Assembly: GCA_022447495.1 (NCBI GenBank)
Contig: JAKVBH010000023.1
Span: 1-64,000, forward strand
Direction: 5' to 3'
DNA from: Marinovum sp.
GTDB lineage: Bacteria > Pseudomonadota > Alphaproteobacteria > Rhodobacterales > Rhodobacteraceae
Length of the DNA stretch: 64,000 nt
This document shows positions 17,736-26,674 of the stretch, piece by piece. Made by a program: the position numbers and the translations under genes. Numbering within the stretch: position 1 is the first letter of the stretch; every line of letters begins with the position of its first letter. Under the pieces are notes generated by a model. It was given only the letters and a program-made list of their open reading frames with translations. It was not told where the DNA came from and did no database searches.

Positions 17736-19874
17736 ATGTTCAACATTGTGAAGAAAGAAATTCAGTGGGGCGAGGAAACGCTCACGCTGGAAACGGGTAA
17801 AGTGGCCCGTCAAGCCGATGGCTCTGTCATCGCAACTCTGGGCGAAACATCGGTCATGGCCAATGTGACCTTCGCCAAGAAACAGAAAGAGGGTCAGGAT
17901 TTCTTCCCTCTGACCGTGCATTACCAAGAGAAATACTACGCCGCCGGTAAAATCCCAGGTGGCTTCTTCAAGCGCGAAGCACGCCCCACGGAAAAAGAGA
18001 CGCTGACCGCGCGTCTTATTGACCGTCCAATCCGTCCTTTGTTCGTGCCCGGCTTCAAAAACGAAGTCCTCGTGATGTGCACCGTCCTCAGCCACGACCT
18101 CGTCAATGACCCCGACATCGTCGCCATGATCGCGGCCTCTGCGGCGCTCACCATTTCCGGTGCGCCTTTTATGGGCCCCATCGCAGGTGCGCGTGTGGGT
18201 TTTGTGGATGGCGAATACATCCTAAACCCAGAAGTCGACGACATGCAGGACCTGCGCCTGAACCCCGAACAACGCCTCGACCTCGTCGTGGCCGGGACCA
18301 AAGACGCGGTCATGATGGTGGAATCCGAAGCCTACGAGTTGACCGAAGAAGAGATGCTTGGCGCGGTGACATTTGCGCATGAGCAAATCCAACCGGTCAT
18401 CGACCTAATCATCGATCTCGCCGAAGACGCCGCCAAAGAGCCTTTCGACTTCCAGGCGCCGGATTACTCTGATCTCTACGACGCCGTGAAAGCCGCAGGC
18501 GAAGCGCAAATGCGCGACGCTTACGCGATCCTCGACAAGCAAGAGCGCACCACGGCTGTGGCCGCAGCGAAAGCTGCGATCATCGAAGGTCTCTCTGAAG
18601 AGCAGCAAGCCGACGGCAACCTGGGCTCCGCTTTGAAAAAGCTGGAATCCACCGTTCTGCGCGGCACTGTGGTCAAAGAGGGCAAGCGCATCGACGGCCG
18701 TGCCTTGGATCAGGTCCGTGCCATTGAAGCCGAAACCAAAGTTATGCCCCGGACCCACGGCTCCGCGCTCTTTACCCGCGGTGAAACCCAAGGTCTGGTT
18801 GTGACCACGCTTGGCACCGGTGACGATGAGCAATTCATCGACGCGCTGCACGGCAACTTCAAATCGAACTTCTTGCTGCACTACAACTTCCCGCCATACT
18901 CGGTTGGCGAAGCAGGCCGCGTGGGGCCTCCCGGCCGTCGTGAGATCGGCCACGGCAAGCTCGCATGGCGCGCGCTGCAAGCGGTTCTCCCAGCACCAAC
19001 AGACTTCCCATACACGGTGCGTGTGGTCTCTGAGATCACGGAATCCAATGGTTCGTCCTCGATGGCATCCGTCTGTGGTGGCTCGCTCTCCATGATGGAC
19101 GCAGGCGTGCCACTCAAAGCGGCTGTTGCCGGTGTGGCCATGGGCCTCGTGCTGGAAGAAGACGGCTCCTACGCTGTTCTGACTGACATCCTTGGCGACG
19201 AGGATCACCTCGGTGACATGGACTTCAAAGTGGCCGGAACCGAAGCGGGCATCACCTCGCTCCAGATGGACATCAAGGTTGCAGGCATCACGCCTGAAAT
19301 CATGGAGAAAGCCTTGGCTCAAGCCAAAGAAGGGCGTCTGCATATCCTGGGTGAGATGAACAAAGCTCTGTCGGAGACCTCCGAGTTCTCCGTCCACGCG
19401 CCACGCATCGAGACCATGACCGTGCCCACCGACAAAATCCGCGAAGTCATCGGCTCTGGCGGGAAGGTCATCCGCGAGATCGTTGAGGTCTCCGGCGCAA
19501 AGGTCGACATCAACGACGATGGCGTGATCAAGATCGCATCCCCCGATGGCGCGTCTATTCAAAAGGCCTATGACATGATCCATGCGATCGTGGCTGAGCC
19601 CGAGGAAGGCGCAATCTACAAAGGCAAGGTCGTCAAAATCGTCGACTTCGGTGCCTTTGTGAACTTCTTCGGCAAGCGTGATGGTCTGGTTCACGTGTCT
19701 CAGATCGAAAACCGTCGCCTCAACCACCCTTCTGACGTTCTTAAAGAGGGCCAAGAGGTCTTTGTGAAGCTCTTGGGCTTTGACGACCGTGGCAAGGTGC
19801 GCCTCGCCATGAAAATGGTTGACCAAGAGAACGGTGAAGAGATCAAGAAAGAAGAGACGTCGGACGCTGAGTAA
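17736..19874 (+). CDS. pnp: Polyribonucleotide nucleotidyltransferase (PNPase)
   Basis: A 712-residue 3'-5' phosphorolytic exoribonuclease and degradosome partner. It has two RNase PH domains (about 1-220 and 310-540; FSFT-like block at [13 protein letters not shown], and [12 protein letters not shown] in the catalytic second domain), a KH domain ([15 protein letters not shown]) and a C-terminal S1 domain ([18 protein letters not shown]). AGGAA lies 8 bases before the ATG. A leader hairpin upstream may allow autoregulation. Separated from rpsO by about 2.2 kb containing a creatinase gene. Confidence 0.98.
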   Translation: MFNIVKKEIQWGEETLTLETGKVARQADGSVIATLGETSVMANVTFAKKQKEGQDFFPLTVHYQEKYYAAGKIPGGFFKREARPTEKETLTARLIDRPIRPLFVPGFKNEVLVMCTVLSHDLVNDPDIVAMIAASAALTISGAPFMGPIAGARVGFVDGEYILNPEVDDMQDLRLNPEQRLDLVVAGTKDAVMMVESEAYELTEEEMLGAVTFAHEQIQPVIDLIIDLAEDAAKEPFDFQAPDYSDLYDAVKAAGEAQMRDAYAILDKQERTTAVAAAKAAIIEGLSEEQQADGNLGSALKKLESTVLRGTVVKEGKRIDGRALDQVRAIEAETKVMPRTHGSALFTRGETQGLVVTTLGTGDDEQFIDALHGNFKSNFLLHYNFPPYSVGEAGRVGPPGRREIGHGKLAWRALQAVLPAPTDFPYTVRVVSEITESNGSSSMASVCGGSLSMMDAGVPLKAAVAGVAMGLVLEEDGSYAVLTDILGDEDHLGDMDFKVAGTEAGITSLQMDIKVAGITPEIMEKALAQAKEGRLHILGEMNKALSETSEFSVHAPRIETMTVPTDKIREVIGSGGKVIREIVEVSGAKVDINDDGVIKIASPDGASIQKAYDMIHAIVAEPEEGAIYKGKVVKIVDFGAFVNFFGKRDGLVHVSQIENRRLNHPSDVLKEGQEVFVKLLGFDDRGKVRLAMKMVDQENGEEIKKEETSDAE

Positions 19875-19901
19875 CCTCGGTCCCCGCTCTCAACGCCTTA
19901 A

Positions 19902-19928
19902 AGCCGGCCCCTCAGGGTCGGCTTTTTC
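19902..19928 (+). terminator. Terminator of pnp
   Basis: AGCCGGCCC (19902-19910) pairs with GGGTCGGCT (19915-19923, one G-T pair) around CTCA, followed by a short T run TTTTC. It starts 27 bases after the pnp stop and abuts the end of the convergent membrane-protein gene. Confidence 0.85.
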
Positions 19929-20223
19929 AGTCTGTGGGCCGGCTTAGTCGAAAGATCAGCGGCACCGCCAAGGCCAGTAGCGGCGGTGCAAAGGCTCGAT
20001 AACTGATCTGAAGGTTGAAGCCGAGGTAGGAGAGGTAGGAACCATTGAAGAGCAGCAGACTCTCCTCAATCGATGATCCGGCAAACCCTGAAGCGAAGTT
20101 GATACCAACCATCGCCGCAAACAACACAATCACTGCCGCCACAAAGCCCCATACGCTCCAGCGCATCGGCAAAACGATCCCGAAGATAAACGCCACTATG
20201 GAAACGCCGATCAATACTCCCAT
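19927..20223 (-). CDS. Small membrane protein of unknown function
   Basis: 98 residues with about three hydrophobic helices (residues 2-20, 24-46 and 70-90), joined by a loop rich in small and acidic residues (GFAGSSIEESLL). It is predicted to lie in the inner membrane. I recognise no family motif. It is convergent with pnp and its stop lies inside the T run of the pnp terminator. Confidence 0.6.
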   Translation of the reverse strand: MGVLIGVSIVAFIFGIVLPMRWSVWGFVAAVIVLFAAMVGINFASGFAGSSIEESLLLFNGSYLSYLGFNLQISYRAFAPPLLALAVPLIFRLSRPTD

Positions 20224-20382
20224 GTTGATGCAACCCGCCTTTTGACATTTTCACAAGCCCAAGGTCAGGAATCCCTGACTGGGAAAGCTCTAGCCCGTTT
20301 ACCCGTTTTCTAGCTGAAATGCTGTGTCATGCCACCACTACAAGTTGCATCGAAGCCGGACTCACGGAGCATTGATGCAAAG

Positions 20383-20411
20383 GATCCCGCCGCGTTCGGG
20401 GCGGCGGGATC
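20383..20411 (-). terminator. Terminator of the peroxiredoxin gene
   Basis: GATCCCGCCGC (20383-20393) and GCGGCGGGATC (20401-20411) form an 11 bp perfect stem with a 7-base loop, 27 bases beyond the peroxiredoxin stop. On the minus strand it is followed by CCTTTGC, a weak T tract. Confidence 0.75.
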
Positions 20412-20438
20412 ATCTGTGCTCTCAAACGAGGCGATTTA

Positions 20439-21089
20439 TCACTCTGGCGCTTTGACTTTGCGCAGGTAGGGCAAAACTGCTTCGAACTCGCCGAACTTGG
20501 CTTTTGCGTCTTCGTCGGACACCGATGGTGGTACGATCACGTCTTGGCCCAGTTCCCAGTTCGCCGGTGTCGCCACGCCTTTGGCAGAAGTCTGCAGCGC
20601 ATCTAGCGCTCGCAGGATCTCGGCAAAGTTGCGGCCCACGGTCATCGGATACGTCATCGACAACTTCAGCTGTTTGTCTGGCCCGATGATGAAGACAGAT
20701 CGCACGGTCGCGCTGTGGTTCGGAGTGCGCCCGTCAGGCATGTAGGCCTCGGCGGGGAGCATGTCGAAGGCTTTGGAAACTTCCAAACCATCGTCGGCAA
20801 TGATCGGGAAGCCCGCTGGCGTTCCAGCAACCTTTTCAATGTCGCCCTTCCATTTCTTGTGATCTTCTACGCCATCCACGGAAACACCGATCACCTTGGT
20901 GCCGCGCTTCTCCCAATCTGAAGAGAGTTGCGCCACAGCGCCAAACTCAGTCGTGCAAACCGGTGTAAAGTCTTTGGGATGGGAAAATAAGATCGCCCAG
21001 CTGTCGCCAATCCAGTCGTGGAATGTGATCGTGCCGTGATCCGTCTCGGCGGTGAAATTCGGCACTGTGTCGTTAATACGCAGACCCAT
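20439..21089 (-). CDS. 1-Cys peroxiredoxin (Prx6 type)
   Basis: A 216-residue thiol peroxidase that reduces hydrogen and organic peroxides. The peroxidatic cysteine is C45 in DFTPVCTTE, with HPKD before it as in the Prx6 subfamily. The C-terminal extension (VIVPPSVSDEDAKAKF) is typical of 1-Cys members. No resolving cysteine is seen. It is monocistronic, divergent from the aldehyde dehydrogenase gene with a 129 bp gap, and ends in its own terminator. Confidence 0.94.
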   Translation of the reverse strand: MGLRINDTVPNFTAETDHGTITFHDWIGDSWAILFSHPKDFTPVCTTEFGAVAQLSSDWEKRGTKVIGVSVDGVEDHKKWKGDIEKVAGTPAGFPIIADDGLEVSKAFDMLPAEAYMPDGRTPNHSATVRSVFIIGPDKQLKLSMTYPMTVGRNFAEILRALDALQTSAKGVATPANWELGQDVIVPPSVSDEDAKAKFGEFEAVLPYLRKVKAPE

Positions 21090-21218
21090 CTGGCCCTCCT
21101 TGGTTTTGTATTAACCGTTATTTAAAGTCAGCAGCGTTTCAATTCATCCCCTATCTTGCAGGACAATCGTCTCGGTGACACAGTGCACGGCGAACAAACG
21201 TTTTGCCGGGAGGCTCAC

Positions 21219-22646
21219 ATGCTCGAAAAGCGCGCATTCTACATCAACGGGGCTTGGGTTGACCCAGTCCAATCCAATGATCTGCAGGTCATCGATCCAT
21301 CCACAGAAGAGGCTTGTGCGATCATCTCCCTTGGCAGTGACCCAGACACAAACGCCGCCGTCGCCGCGGCCAAAGAGGCCTTTGTCGGTTGGGCAGAGAC
21401 GCCTCTGGAGGAGCGCAAAGCTGCACTCAAGCGTTTGCAAAACGCCTATAATGAACGCGCAGAAGACATGGCCCAGGCCATCAGCATGGAGATGGGCGCG
21501 CCCATCGATTGGTCCCGCACCCAACAGGTCACTGCAGGCAGCTGGCACATGGATGGGTTCTTCAAGGCGCTCGAAAGCTTCTCATTTGAAGACGATTACA
21601 CCGCCACTGAAAAAACGCTCAAAGAACCCATCGGAGTATGCGCGTTAATCACGCCTTGGAACTGGCCGATGAATCAGGTCGTGCTCAAAGTCTTCCCCGC
21701 ACTGGCGGCGGGTTGCACCGTTGTGCTCAAACCGTCCGAAGTCGCGCCTCTGTCGTCTATCGTGTTTGCCGAAATGGTCGATGAAGCGGGCTTCCCGGCC
21801 GGTGTGTTCAACATGGTCAATGGCGACGGTGTTGGCGTCGGCACGCAACTCTCTAGTCACCCCGACGTCGACATGGTGAGCTTCACCGGCTCTACGCGCG
21901 CAGGGATCGCGATCTCCAAAAACGCTGCGGATACCCTGAAACGCGTGAGCCTCGAGTTGGGTGGCAAAGGCGCCAACATCATCTTCGCCGATGCCGACGC
22001 AAAGGCCGTCAAACGTGGCGTGATCCAGTGCATGCGCAACTCCGGTCAATCCTGTAATGCGCCCACGCGGATGTTGATCGAAGATTCGATCTATGACGAT
22101 GCGCTTGTTATTGCAAAGGAAGCGGCCGAGAGCGTGACCGTCGGGCTCGCCGAGGAAGAAGGCCGCCACATTGGCCCCGTGGTCTCTGAGGTGCAATATG
22201 ACAAGATCCAAGGCCTCATCGAAACCGGTATGTCCGAGGCCACATTGCTCGCTGGCGGGATGGGCCGTCCTGAGGGGCTGAACCGTGGCTACTTTGTCAA
22301 ACCCACCGTCTTCGCCGATGTCACAAACGACATGACCATCGCACGCGAAGAGATCTTTGGCCCCGTGCTCTCGATCATGCGCTTCAAAGATGAAGCAGAC
22401 GCGGTCTCTATCGCCAACGACACGGTCTATGGGCTCACAAACTACGTCCAAACCCAGGACGACGAGAAACGCCGCCGCGTTGCGCGTCGCCTGCGCTCCG
22501 GCATGGTCGCCACAAACGGCCAAGGCTTTGCCCAAGGCTCTGCATTCGGCGGTTACAAACAATCTGGCAACGGGCGTGAAGCAGGCCGCTACGGGATCGA
22601 GGAATTCCTTGAGATCAAATCCGTCTCAGGTTGGGCCGCAGAATAA
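21219..22646 (+). CDS. Aldehyde dehydrogenase family protein
   Basis: A 475-residue NAD(P)-dependent aldehyde dehydrogenase. Family motifs are ITPWNWPMNQ, FTGSTRAGI (cofactor), LELGGKGANI (general-base Glu), the catalytic C279 in NSGQSCNAP and EEIFGPVLS. The ATG at 21219 is chosen because GGGAGG lies 6 bases upstream; the frame extends to 21156. The substrate cannot be told from sequence. It stands alone between peroxiredoxin and the thioesterase/RluA pair. Confidence 0.94.
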   Translation: MLEKRAFYINGAWVDPVQSNDLQVIDPSTEEACAIISLGSDPDTNAAVAAAKEAFVGWAETPLEERKAALKRLQNAYNERAEDMAQAISMEMGAPIDWSRTQQVTAGSWHMDGFFKALESFSFEDDYTATEKTLKEPIGVCALITPWNWPMNQVVLKVFPALAAGCTVVLKPSEVAPLSSIVFAEMVDEAGFPAGVFNMVNGDGVGVGTQLSSHPDVDMVSFTGSTRAGIAISKNAADTLKRVSLELGGKGANIIFADADAKAVKRGVIQCMRNSGQSCNAPTRMLIEDSIYDDALVIAKEAAESVTVGLAEEEGRHIGPVVSEVQYDKIQGLIETGMSEATLLAGGMGRPEGLNRGYFVKPTVFADVTNDMTIAREEIFGPVLSIMRFKDEADAVSIANDTVYGLTNYVQTQDDEKRRRVARRLRSGMVATNGQGFAQGSAFGGYKQSGNGREAGRYGIEEFLEIKSVSGWAAE

Positions 22647-22777
22647 CACCTGCACCCTTCCTGTTGCCTAGGTAATTCGGGATCAACCTGGCATCTCTGG
22701 TATCGCCAATGGCATGAGAGCGCGCAGCGCGGCAGTGCATTGACGTTTCAAGTCGATCCCGAAACGCCATAGAAATA

Positions 22778-22802
22778 CCCCCGCCGGAGGCTCCTGCGGG
22801 GG
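22778..22802 (-). terminator. Terminator of the rluA-thioesterase pair
   Basis: CCCCCGC-C-GGAG (22778-22789) pairs with CTCC-T-GCGGGGG (22791-22802). Read on the minus strand it is followed by TATTTCT. It lies 10 bases beyond the thioesterase stop. Confidence 0.8.
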
Positions 22803-22812
22803 AACACAAGCT

Positions 22813-23271
22813 CTACAGGTCGAAAATCATGATCGACGAGGTGCCAAAACCAAGCACTTTATCGTTCGCATCGTAGAGTTTCGCCTCTGACGTGCCGACC
22901 CGCTTTCCAAGCGTCACCATCCGGCCTTCACAGGTCACTTTTCCGCCCGCGGGCACCGGACGTGTGAGGTTCGCTTTGACCTCAATCGTCGTGGCGCATT
23001 GGCCTCTCTCGACACAGGAATGTACCGAACATGCAAGCGCGCTGTCCAAAATGGTGAGCGCGAACCCGCCATGGACCGTTCCCATCGGGTTGAGAACGTT
23101 CTCGGGCACCTGCGCTTCCCATCGGATCAACCCGTACTCGGCATGCATCAACCGCATCCCCATCACTTCCGCCATGGGAGGATGCGCAAGTCGGCCTGAC
23201 ACGATCGCCTCAAAAAACTCCATGCCACTCATTGATTTGAGAACTGAGTGTTCGCTGAGTCCAAATTCCAT
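22813..23271 (-). CDS. PaaI family hotdog-fold thioesterase
   Basis: A 152-residue acyl-CoA thioesterase of the PaaI/YbgC-like hotdog superfamily. The signature NPMGTVHGGFALTILDSA carries the HGG motif and the Asp used in catalysis; later VKANLTRPVPAG and GTSEAKLYD are typical of the family. The substrate is unknown. The start is 8 bases after the stop of the upstream rluA gene, so the two form an operon. Confidence 0.88.
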   Translation of the reverse strand: MEFGLSEHSVLKSMSGMEFFEAIVSGRLAHPPMAEVMGMRLMHAEYGLIRWEAQVPENVLNPMGTVHGGFALTILDSALACSVHSCVERGQCATTIEVKANLTRPVPAGGKVTCEGRMVTLGKRVGTSEAKLYDANDKVLGFGTSSIMIFDL

Positions 23272-23279
23272 CTAGAACC

Positions 23280-23933
23280 TCAAAACGGGGTTTTCGCAAA
23301 AAATCTCATACCAGTGCCACCATCGGGATGCCGCAAGCGGAGCTCTTCGGAGTGAAGCATCAACCGCGGAAAGTCGCGCGCGGGGCTTTCGGCATAAAAC
23401 GGATCGCCCAAGATCGGATGGCCCAGCGCCAGCGCGTGGACACGCAGTTGATGCGAGCGTCCTGTCTTAGGAAAGAAGCGCACACGCGTTGTGCCTTCTT
23501 CATGGCGCAGTACCCGCCAGCCCGTTTGCGCCGGCTTGCCGGTCTCATGGCACACCATCTGTTTTGGTCGATTGGGCCAATCCACGATAAGCGGCAGGTC
23601 GACCTCACCCTCCTTCGGAGTAAGCTCACCCCAAAGGCGCGCGTGATAGGTTTTCTTGATTTGGCGCTTCTCAAACTGAAACCCCAAGTGGCGCTGCGCG
23701 TGGGGCGTCATTGCAAAAACCATAAGCCCCGACGTATCGCGATCAAGCCGGTGGACCAACAGAGCATCGGCGAATACGTCTTGTGCCCGCGACAATAGGC
23801 AATCGGCCAAGTCCGCTCCCTTGCCCGGCACCGACAACAAAGCCGACGGCTTGTTGAGCACCAAAAGCTCATGGTCTTGATGCACGACGTCCAAAGGGTC
23901 GGTGGGTGGCGAATAGCGCTCCATTGGGTCCAC
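23280..23933 (-). CDS. rluA: RluA family pseudouridine synthase
   Basis: A 217-residue RNA pseudouridine synthase. The catalytic aspartate is D64 in LLVHRLDRDTSG, with LNKPSALLSVPG at the N terminus and TGRSHQLRVH later. The short length and absence of an S4 domain match RluA itself, which modifies 23S rRNA U746 and tRNA position 32; the exact target here is inferred. Operon with the downstream thioesterase. Confidence 0.88.
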   Translation of the reverse strand: MDPMERYSPPTDPLDVVHQDHELLVLNKPSALLSVPGKGADLADCLLSRAQDVFADALLVHRLDRDTSGLMVFAMTPHAQRHLGFQFEKRQIKKTYHARLWGELTPKEGEVDLPLIVDWPNRPKQMVCHETGKPAQTGWRVLRHEEGTTRVRFFPKTGRSHQLRVHALALGHPILGDPFYAESPARDFPRLMLHSEELRLRHPDGGTGMRFFAKTPF

Positions 23934-24156
23934 ATGTCAAATCCACGCGCGCGTCGCAAGGCGGAGCGAAAGGGACATCGCGTCACGAATTTACGATCTT
24001 TTTGTAATTCCGTGCCAATTTTGCCGCGTTTTCGTGGCATTCCCCGCCAAGTGACGCAAGTGCGGCGTTGCAGAGGCTTGGCAAAGCACGGCCAAAGACC
24101 ACATAATGAAATATCACTCGGGCTAAATCCCGACCAACCAACCTCCGCAAGGACCC

Positions 24157-25080
24157 ATGGACGACCTAGACGGACCTTCTAAGGCAGCGCAAAGCGCGCA
24201 TGCCAACTTGGTACACCCTCCCGCCTCACCTGGCTTTCTTCGACGCGTTTTTGGCGCGCGCGATCCACGCAGCACCGAACATCATGTGAATGGGTCGGCC
24301 CCTGCCCACATTGCGCCTAAAATTGGGATGGCCAACCTGCGTCATATGCGGGTTGAAGACGTGGCCGTACCCAAAGCCGATATTACGGCCATTCCAATCA
24401 CCATGACGCGTGATGACTTAGTGGATACGTTCCGAGCCTCGGGCTTCAGCCGTTTGCCGGTTTTCGATGGCACCTTGGATACCCCCCTGGGCTTTGTGCA
24501 TCTTAAAGACTTCGCACTCAAACATGGTTTCAACGGCAAAGGTGGACGCATGTCGCTCAAAGCAATGATGCGGCCGTTGCTCTTTGTTCCGCCCTCGATG
24601 CCCATCGGTGTGCTTCTTGCGAAGATGCAGACGGAGCGCCGGCACATGGCTCTGGTCATCGATGAATACGGTGGCGTGGATGGCTTGGTGACAATTGAAG
24701 ACCTTATCGAACAGGTCATCGGTGAAATCGAAGACGAACACGACCTCGAAGAAGACAAACTTTTCACTCAGGAAAAACCCGGCTGCTACACGGCGCTTTC
24801 TAAAACTCCGTTGGAAGATTTTCACGCGGAAATTGGGATGGACCTGACTGCCCATGATGAAGTTGATTCCGAGGATATCGACACTCTCGGCGGGCTGGTT
24901 TTTATGCTTGCGGGACGCGTACCTGCTCGCGGCGAAGTTGTTCCGCATCCCGACGGGCCGGAATTCGAGGTTGTCGATGCCGATGCGCGGCGGATCAAAC
25001 GTTTGCGGGTGCGCCTGACCGCGCCTTCGGCAGGTCTCTCTTCCCAAGCAAGCGAAGACGCCACAGGCTCGGATGCCTGA
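24157..25080 (+). CDS. corC: CorC/HlyC-type CBS domain protein
   Basis: A 307-residue soluble protein without the CNNM membrane domain. Two CBS domains span about residues 65-190 (RVEDVAVPKADITAIP; SRLPVFDG; MALVIDEYGGVDGLVTIED) and a CorC_HlyC transporter-associated domain covers about 205-290. It is linked to magnesium/cobalt efflux in enterobacteria; older annotations call it haemolysin. It overlaps lnt by 8 bases. In many alphaproteobacteria ybeY lies directly upstream, but here the 220 bp in front holds no ybeY. Confidence 0.9.
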   Translation: MDDLDGPSKAAQSAHANLVHPPASPGFLRRVFGARDPRSTEHHVNGSAPAHIAPKIGMANLRHMRVEDVAVPKADITAIPITMTRDDLVDTFRASGFSRLPVFDGTLDTPLGFVHLKDFALKHGFNGKGGRMSLKAMMRPLLFVPPSMPIGVLLAKMQTERRHMALVIDEYGGVDGLVTIEDLIEQVIGEIEDEHDLEEDKLFTQEKPGCYTALSKTPLEDFHAEIGMDLTAHDEVDSEDIDTLGGLVFMLAGRVPARGEVVPHPDGPEFEVVDADARRIKRLRVRLTAPSAGLSSQASEDATGSDA

Positions 25081-26584
25081 GACGCGCCTGGGTCGGTTTG
25101 CCGTCGGCTCTGACCGATCTGTTGCTCTCTTTTTCGGGGCGGCAATGGCGACCGGTCTTGCGCCGTTCTCCCTTGGACCCGTTGCTTTCGGCGCGTTGGT
25201 GGGGTGCTTGTGGCTTGCGTCCAAAGCACAAACGCCACGGCGCATGGCAGTCTTGGGTTGGCTTATGGGATTGGGCTATTTCGGCCTCGGCCTTCATTGG
25301 ATTGTAGAGCCGTTTTTCGTGGATGCGCGCACAACTGGCTGGATGGCGCCCTTTGCGTTGCTAGGCCTAGCCGGAGGTCTGGCTCTCTTTTGGGCATTGG
25401 CATTTTGGGTCGCGGGGCGATTGGGCGGTGGGCTATGGCGGCTCGCCATCTTCTGGGCCCTAGCAGAGACACTTCGGGGATTTGTGCTTACAGGTTTTCC
25501 ATGGGCTTTGGTGGGTCACATCTGGTCCGGGACGGCGGTGCTCCAATGGGGCGCATTTGTGGGCCCCTATGGGCTCACGATACTGACTTTGGCGTTGGCC
25601 GTGCTGCCGCTTTGGTCTTGGGTCAAACTGCGCAATGCTGCGGTAAGCCTCGCGTTTCTTTTTGGTGTGTGGGCAGGCCTGATGGGCGTGGGTATTTGGC
25701 AAATGGGCGCAAACGATCTGCCCATTTCAAAGGATGCGCCGGTCATTCGCCTTGTTCAACCCAATGCACTCCAGCACCAAAAATGGGACCCCGACTATAT
25801 GCCGATTTTCTTCAATCGCATGGTCCAGTTCTCGGCCGAGGGGGATCGTCCTGACCTCGTGATTTGGCCAGAAAGCGCTCTTCCCGTTTACCTTGATGAA
25901 GCTGGCCCAACGCTTGAGTACATTGTCGAACAAGTGCGCACGCAAACTATGATTGGCCTGCAACGCGCGCACGAAGATCCAACACAGTACAAAAATGCGC
26001 TGGTTTTGCTCGATACCCAAGCCGCAGTGACGGCTACCTATGACAAACATCATCTTGTCCCATTTGGCGAGTACATGCCACTCCCGGGCTTTTGGCGGAG
26101 CCTTGGCATTCGCGCGCTTGCCAACCGAACCGAATTTGGATTCGTTGGCGGTCAAGGCCCGGAAATCATAGACATCCCCTATGTGGGCCGCGCACTTCCA
26201 CTCATTTGCTATGAGGCCGTTTTTGCCCGACACACGCGCGTCCATGGCCAGCGCGCCGAGGTAATGGTTCACCTAACAAATGATGCCTGGTTTGGTTCTG
26301 CGGTCGGTCCTTGGCAGCATCTCGAACAAGCGCGGATGCGGGCCATTGAACAGGGTTTGCCATTGGTCCGCTCCGCAAACACTGGCGTTTCAGCCGTGAT
26401 AGACGGCAAAGGACGTTTGGTTGATTACCTGCCTTTAAATTCTGCTGGGTATCTCGATGCTCGGTTGCCTCCGGCTTTGGCACCCACCATCTATGCGCGC
26501 TGGGGCGACGTCCCTGCGTTTATTTTGCTCGCGCTCCTCGTTTTTTGGACAAGCTTCAGGCGTTTTTTTGGCGCATTGACCTAG
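25073..26584 (+). CDS. lnt: Apolipoprotein N-acyltransferase
   Basis: A 503-residue inner-membrane enzyme that adds the third acyl chain to lipoproteins. About six hydrophobic helices fill residues 15-210, and a final helix lies near the C terminus. The nitrilase-like domain carries the triad: Glu near 266 in IWPESALPV, Lys in the KHHLVPFGEYMP region and Cys near 378 in PLICYEAVF. The ATG overlaps the end of corC, so the two are translationally coupled. It works downstream of lspA (5.4 kb) in lipoprotein maturation. Confidence 0.95.
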   Translation: MPETRLGRFAVGSDRSVALFFGAAMATGLAPFSLGPVAFGALVGCLWLASKAQTPRRMAVLGWLMGLGYFGLGLHWIVEPFFVDARTTGWMAPFALLGLAGGLALFWALAFWVAGRLGGGLWRLAIFWALAETLRGFVLTGFPWALVGHIWSGTAVLQWGAFVGPYGLTILTLALAVLPLWSWVKLRNAAVSLAFLFGVWAGLMGVGIWQMGANDLPISKDAPVIRLVQPNALQHQKWDPDYMPIFFNRMVQFSAEGDRPDLVIWPESALPVYLDEAGPTLEYIVEQVRTQTMIGLQRAHEDPTQYKNALVLLDTQAAVTATYDKHHLVPFGEYMPLPGFWRSLGIRALANRTEFGFVGGQGPEIIDIPYVGRALPLICYEAVFARHTRVHGQRAEVMVHLTNDAWFGSAVGPWQHLEQARMRAIEQGLPLVRSANTGVSAVIDGKGRLVDYLPLNSAGYLDARLPPALAPTIYARWGDVPAFILLALLVFWTSFRRFFGALT

Positions 26585-26625
26585 GTGCCGCGCAGGCGTA
26601 GCAGACTCACCATCCATTACGGCTT

Positions 26626-26668
26626 CCACAACGGCTTCCTGACGTGGCGGCGACATGCAACCGGAGCA
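26626..26668 (+). promoter_or_regulatory. SAM/SAH-type riboswitch in front of metK
   Basis: The segment matches the compact SAM/SAH riboswitch. CCAC (26626-26629) pairs with GTGG (26644-26647) around the conserved AACGGCTTCCTGA, and after a variable linker comes GGAGCA (26663-26668), which can pair with the GGCTTCC loop as a pseudoknot. Because GGAGCA is also the metK ribosome site, 6 bases before the ATG, ligand binding would hide it and lower translation. This class is known upstream of metK in Rhodobacterales. The match is by eye to the known core; no covariance search was possible. Confidence 0.85.
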
Positions 26669-26674
26669 ATCTCA

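Noticed and set aside
18405-19826. A 473-codon open frame antisense to pnp
   Set aside because: It mirrors the codon pattern of pnp, is unusually rich in His and Asp, has no family motif, and PNPase is intact on the other strand. The same reasoning removes long antisense frames in the aldehyde dehydrogenase (21645-22562), the nitrilase-family gene (61356-62288) and the oxidoreductase (35978-37012).
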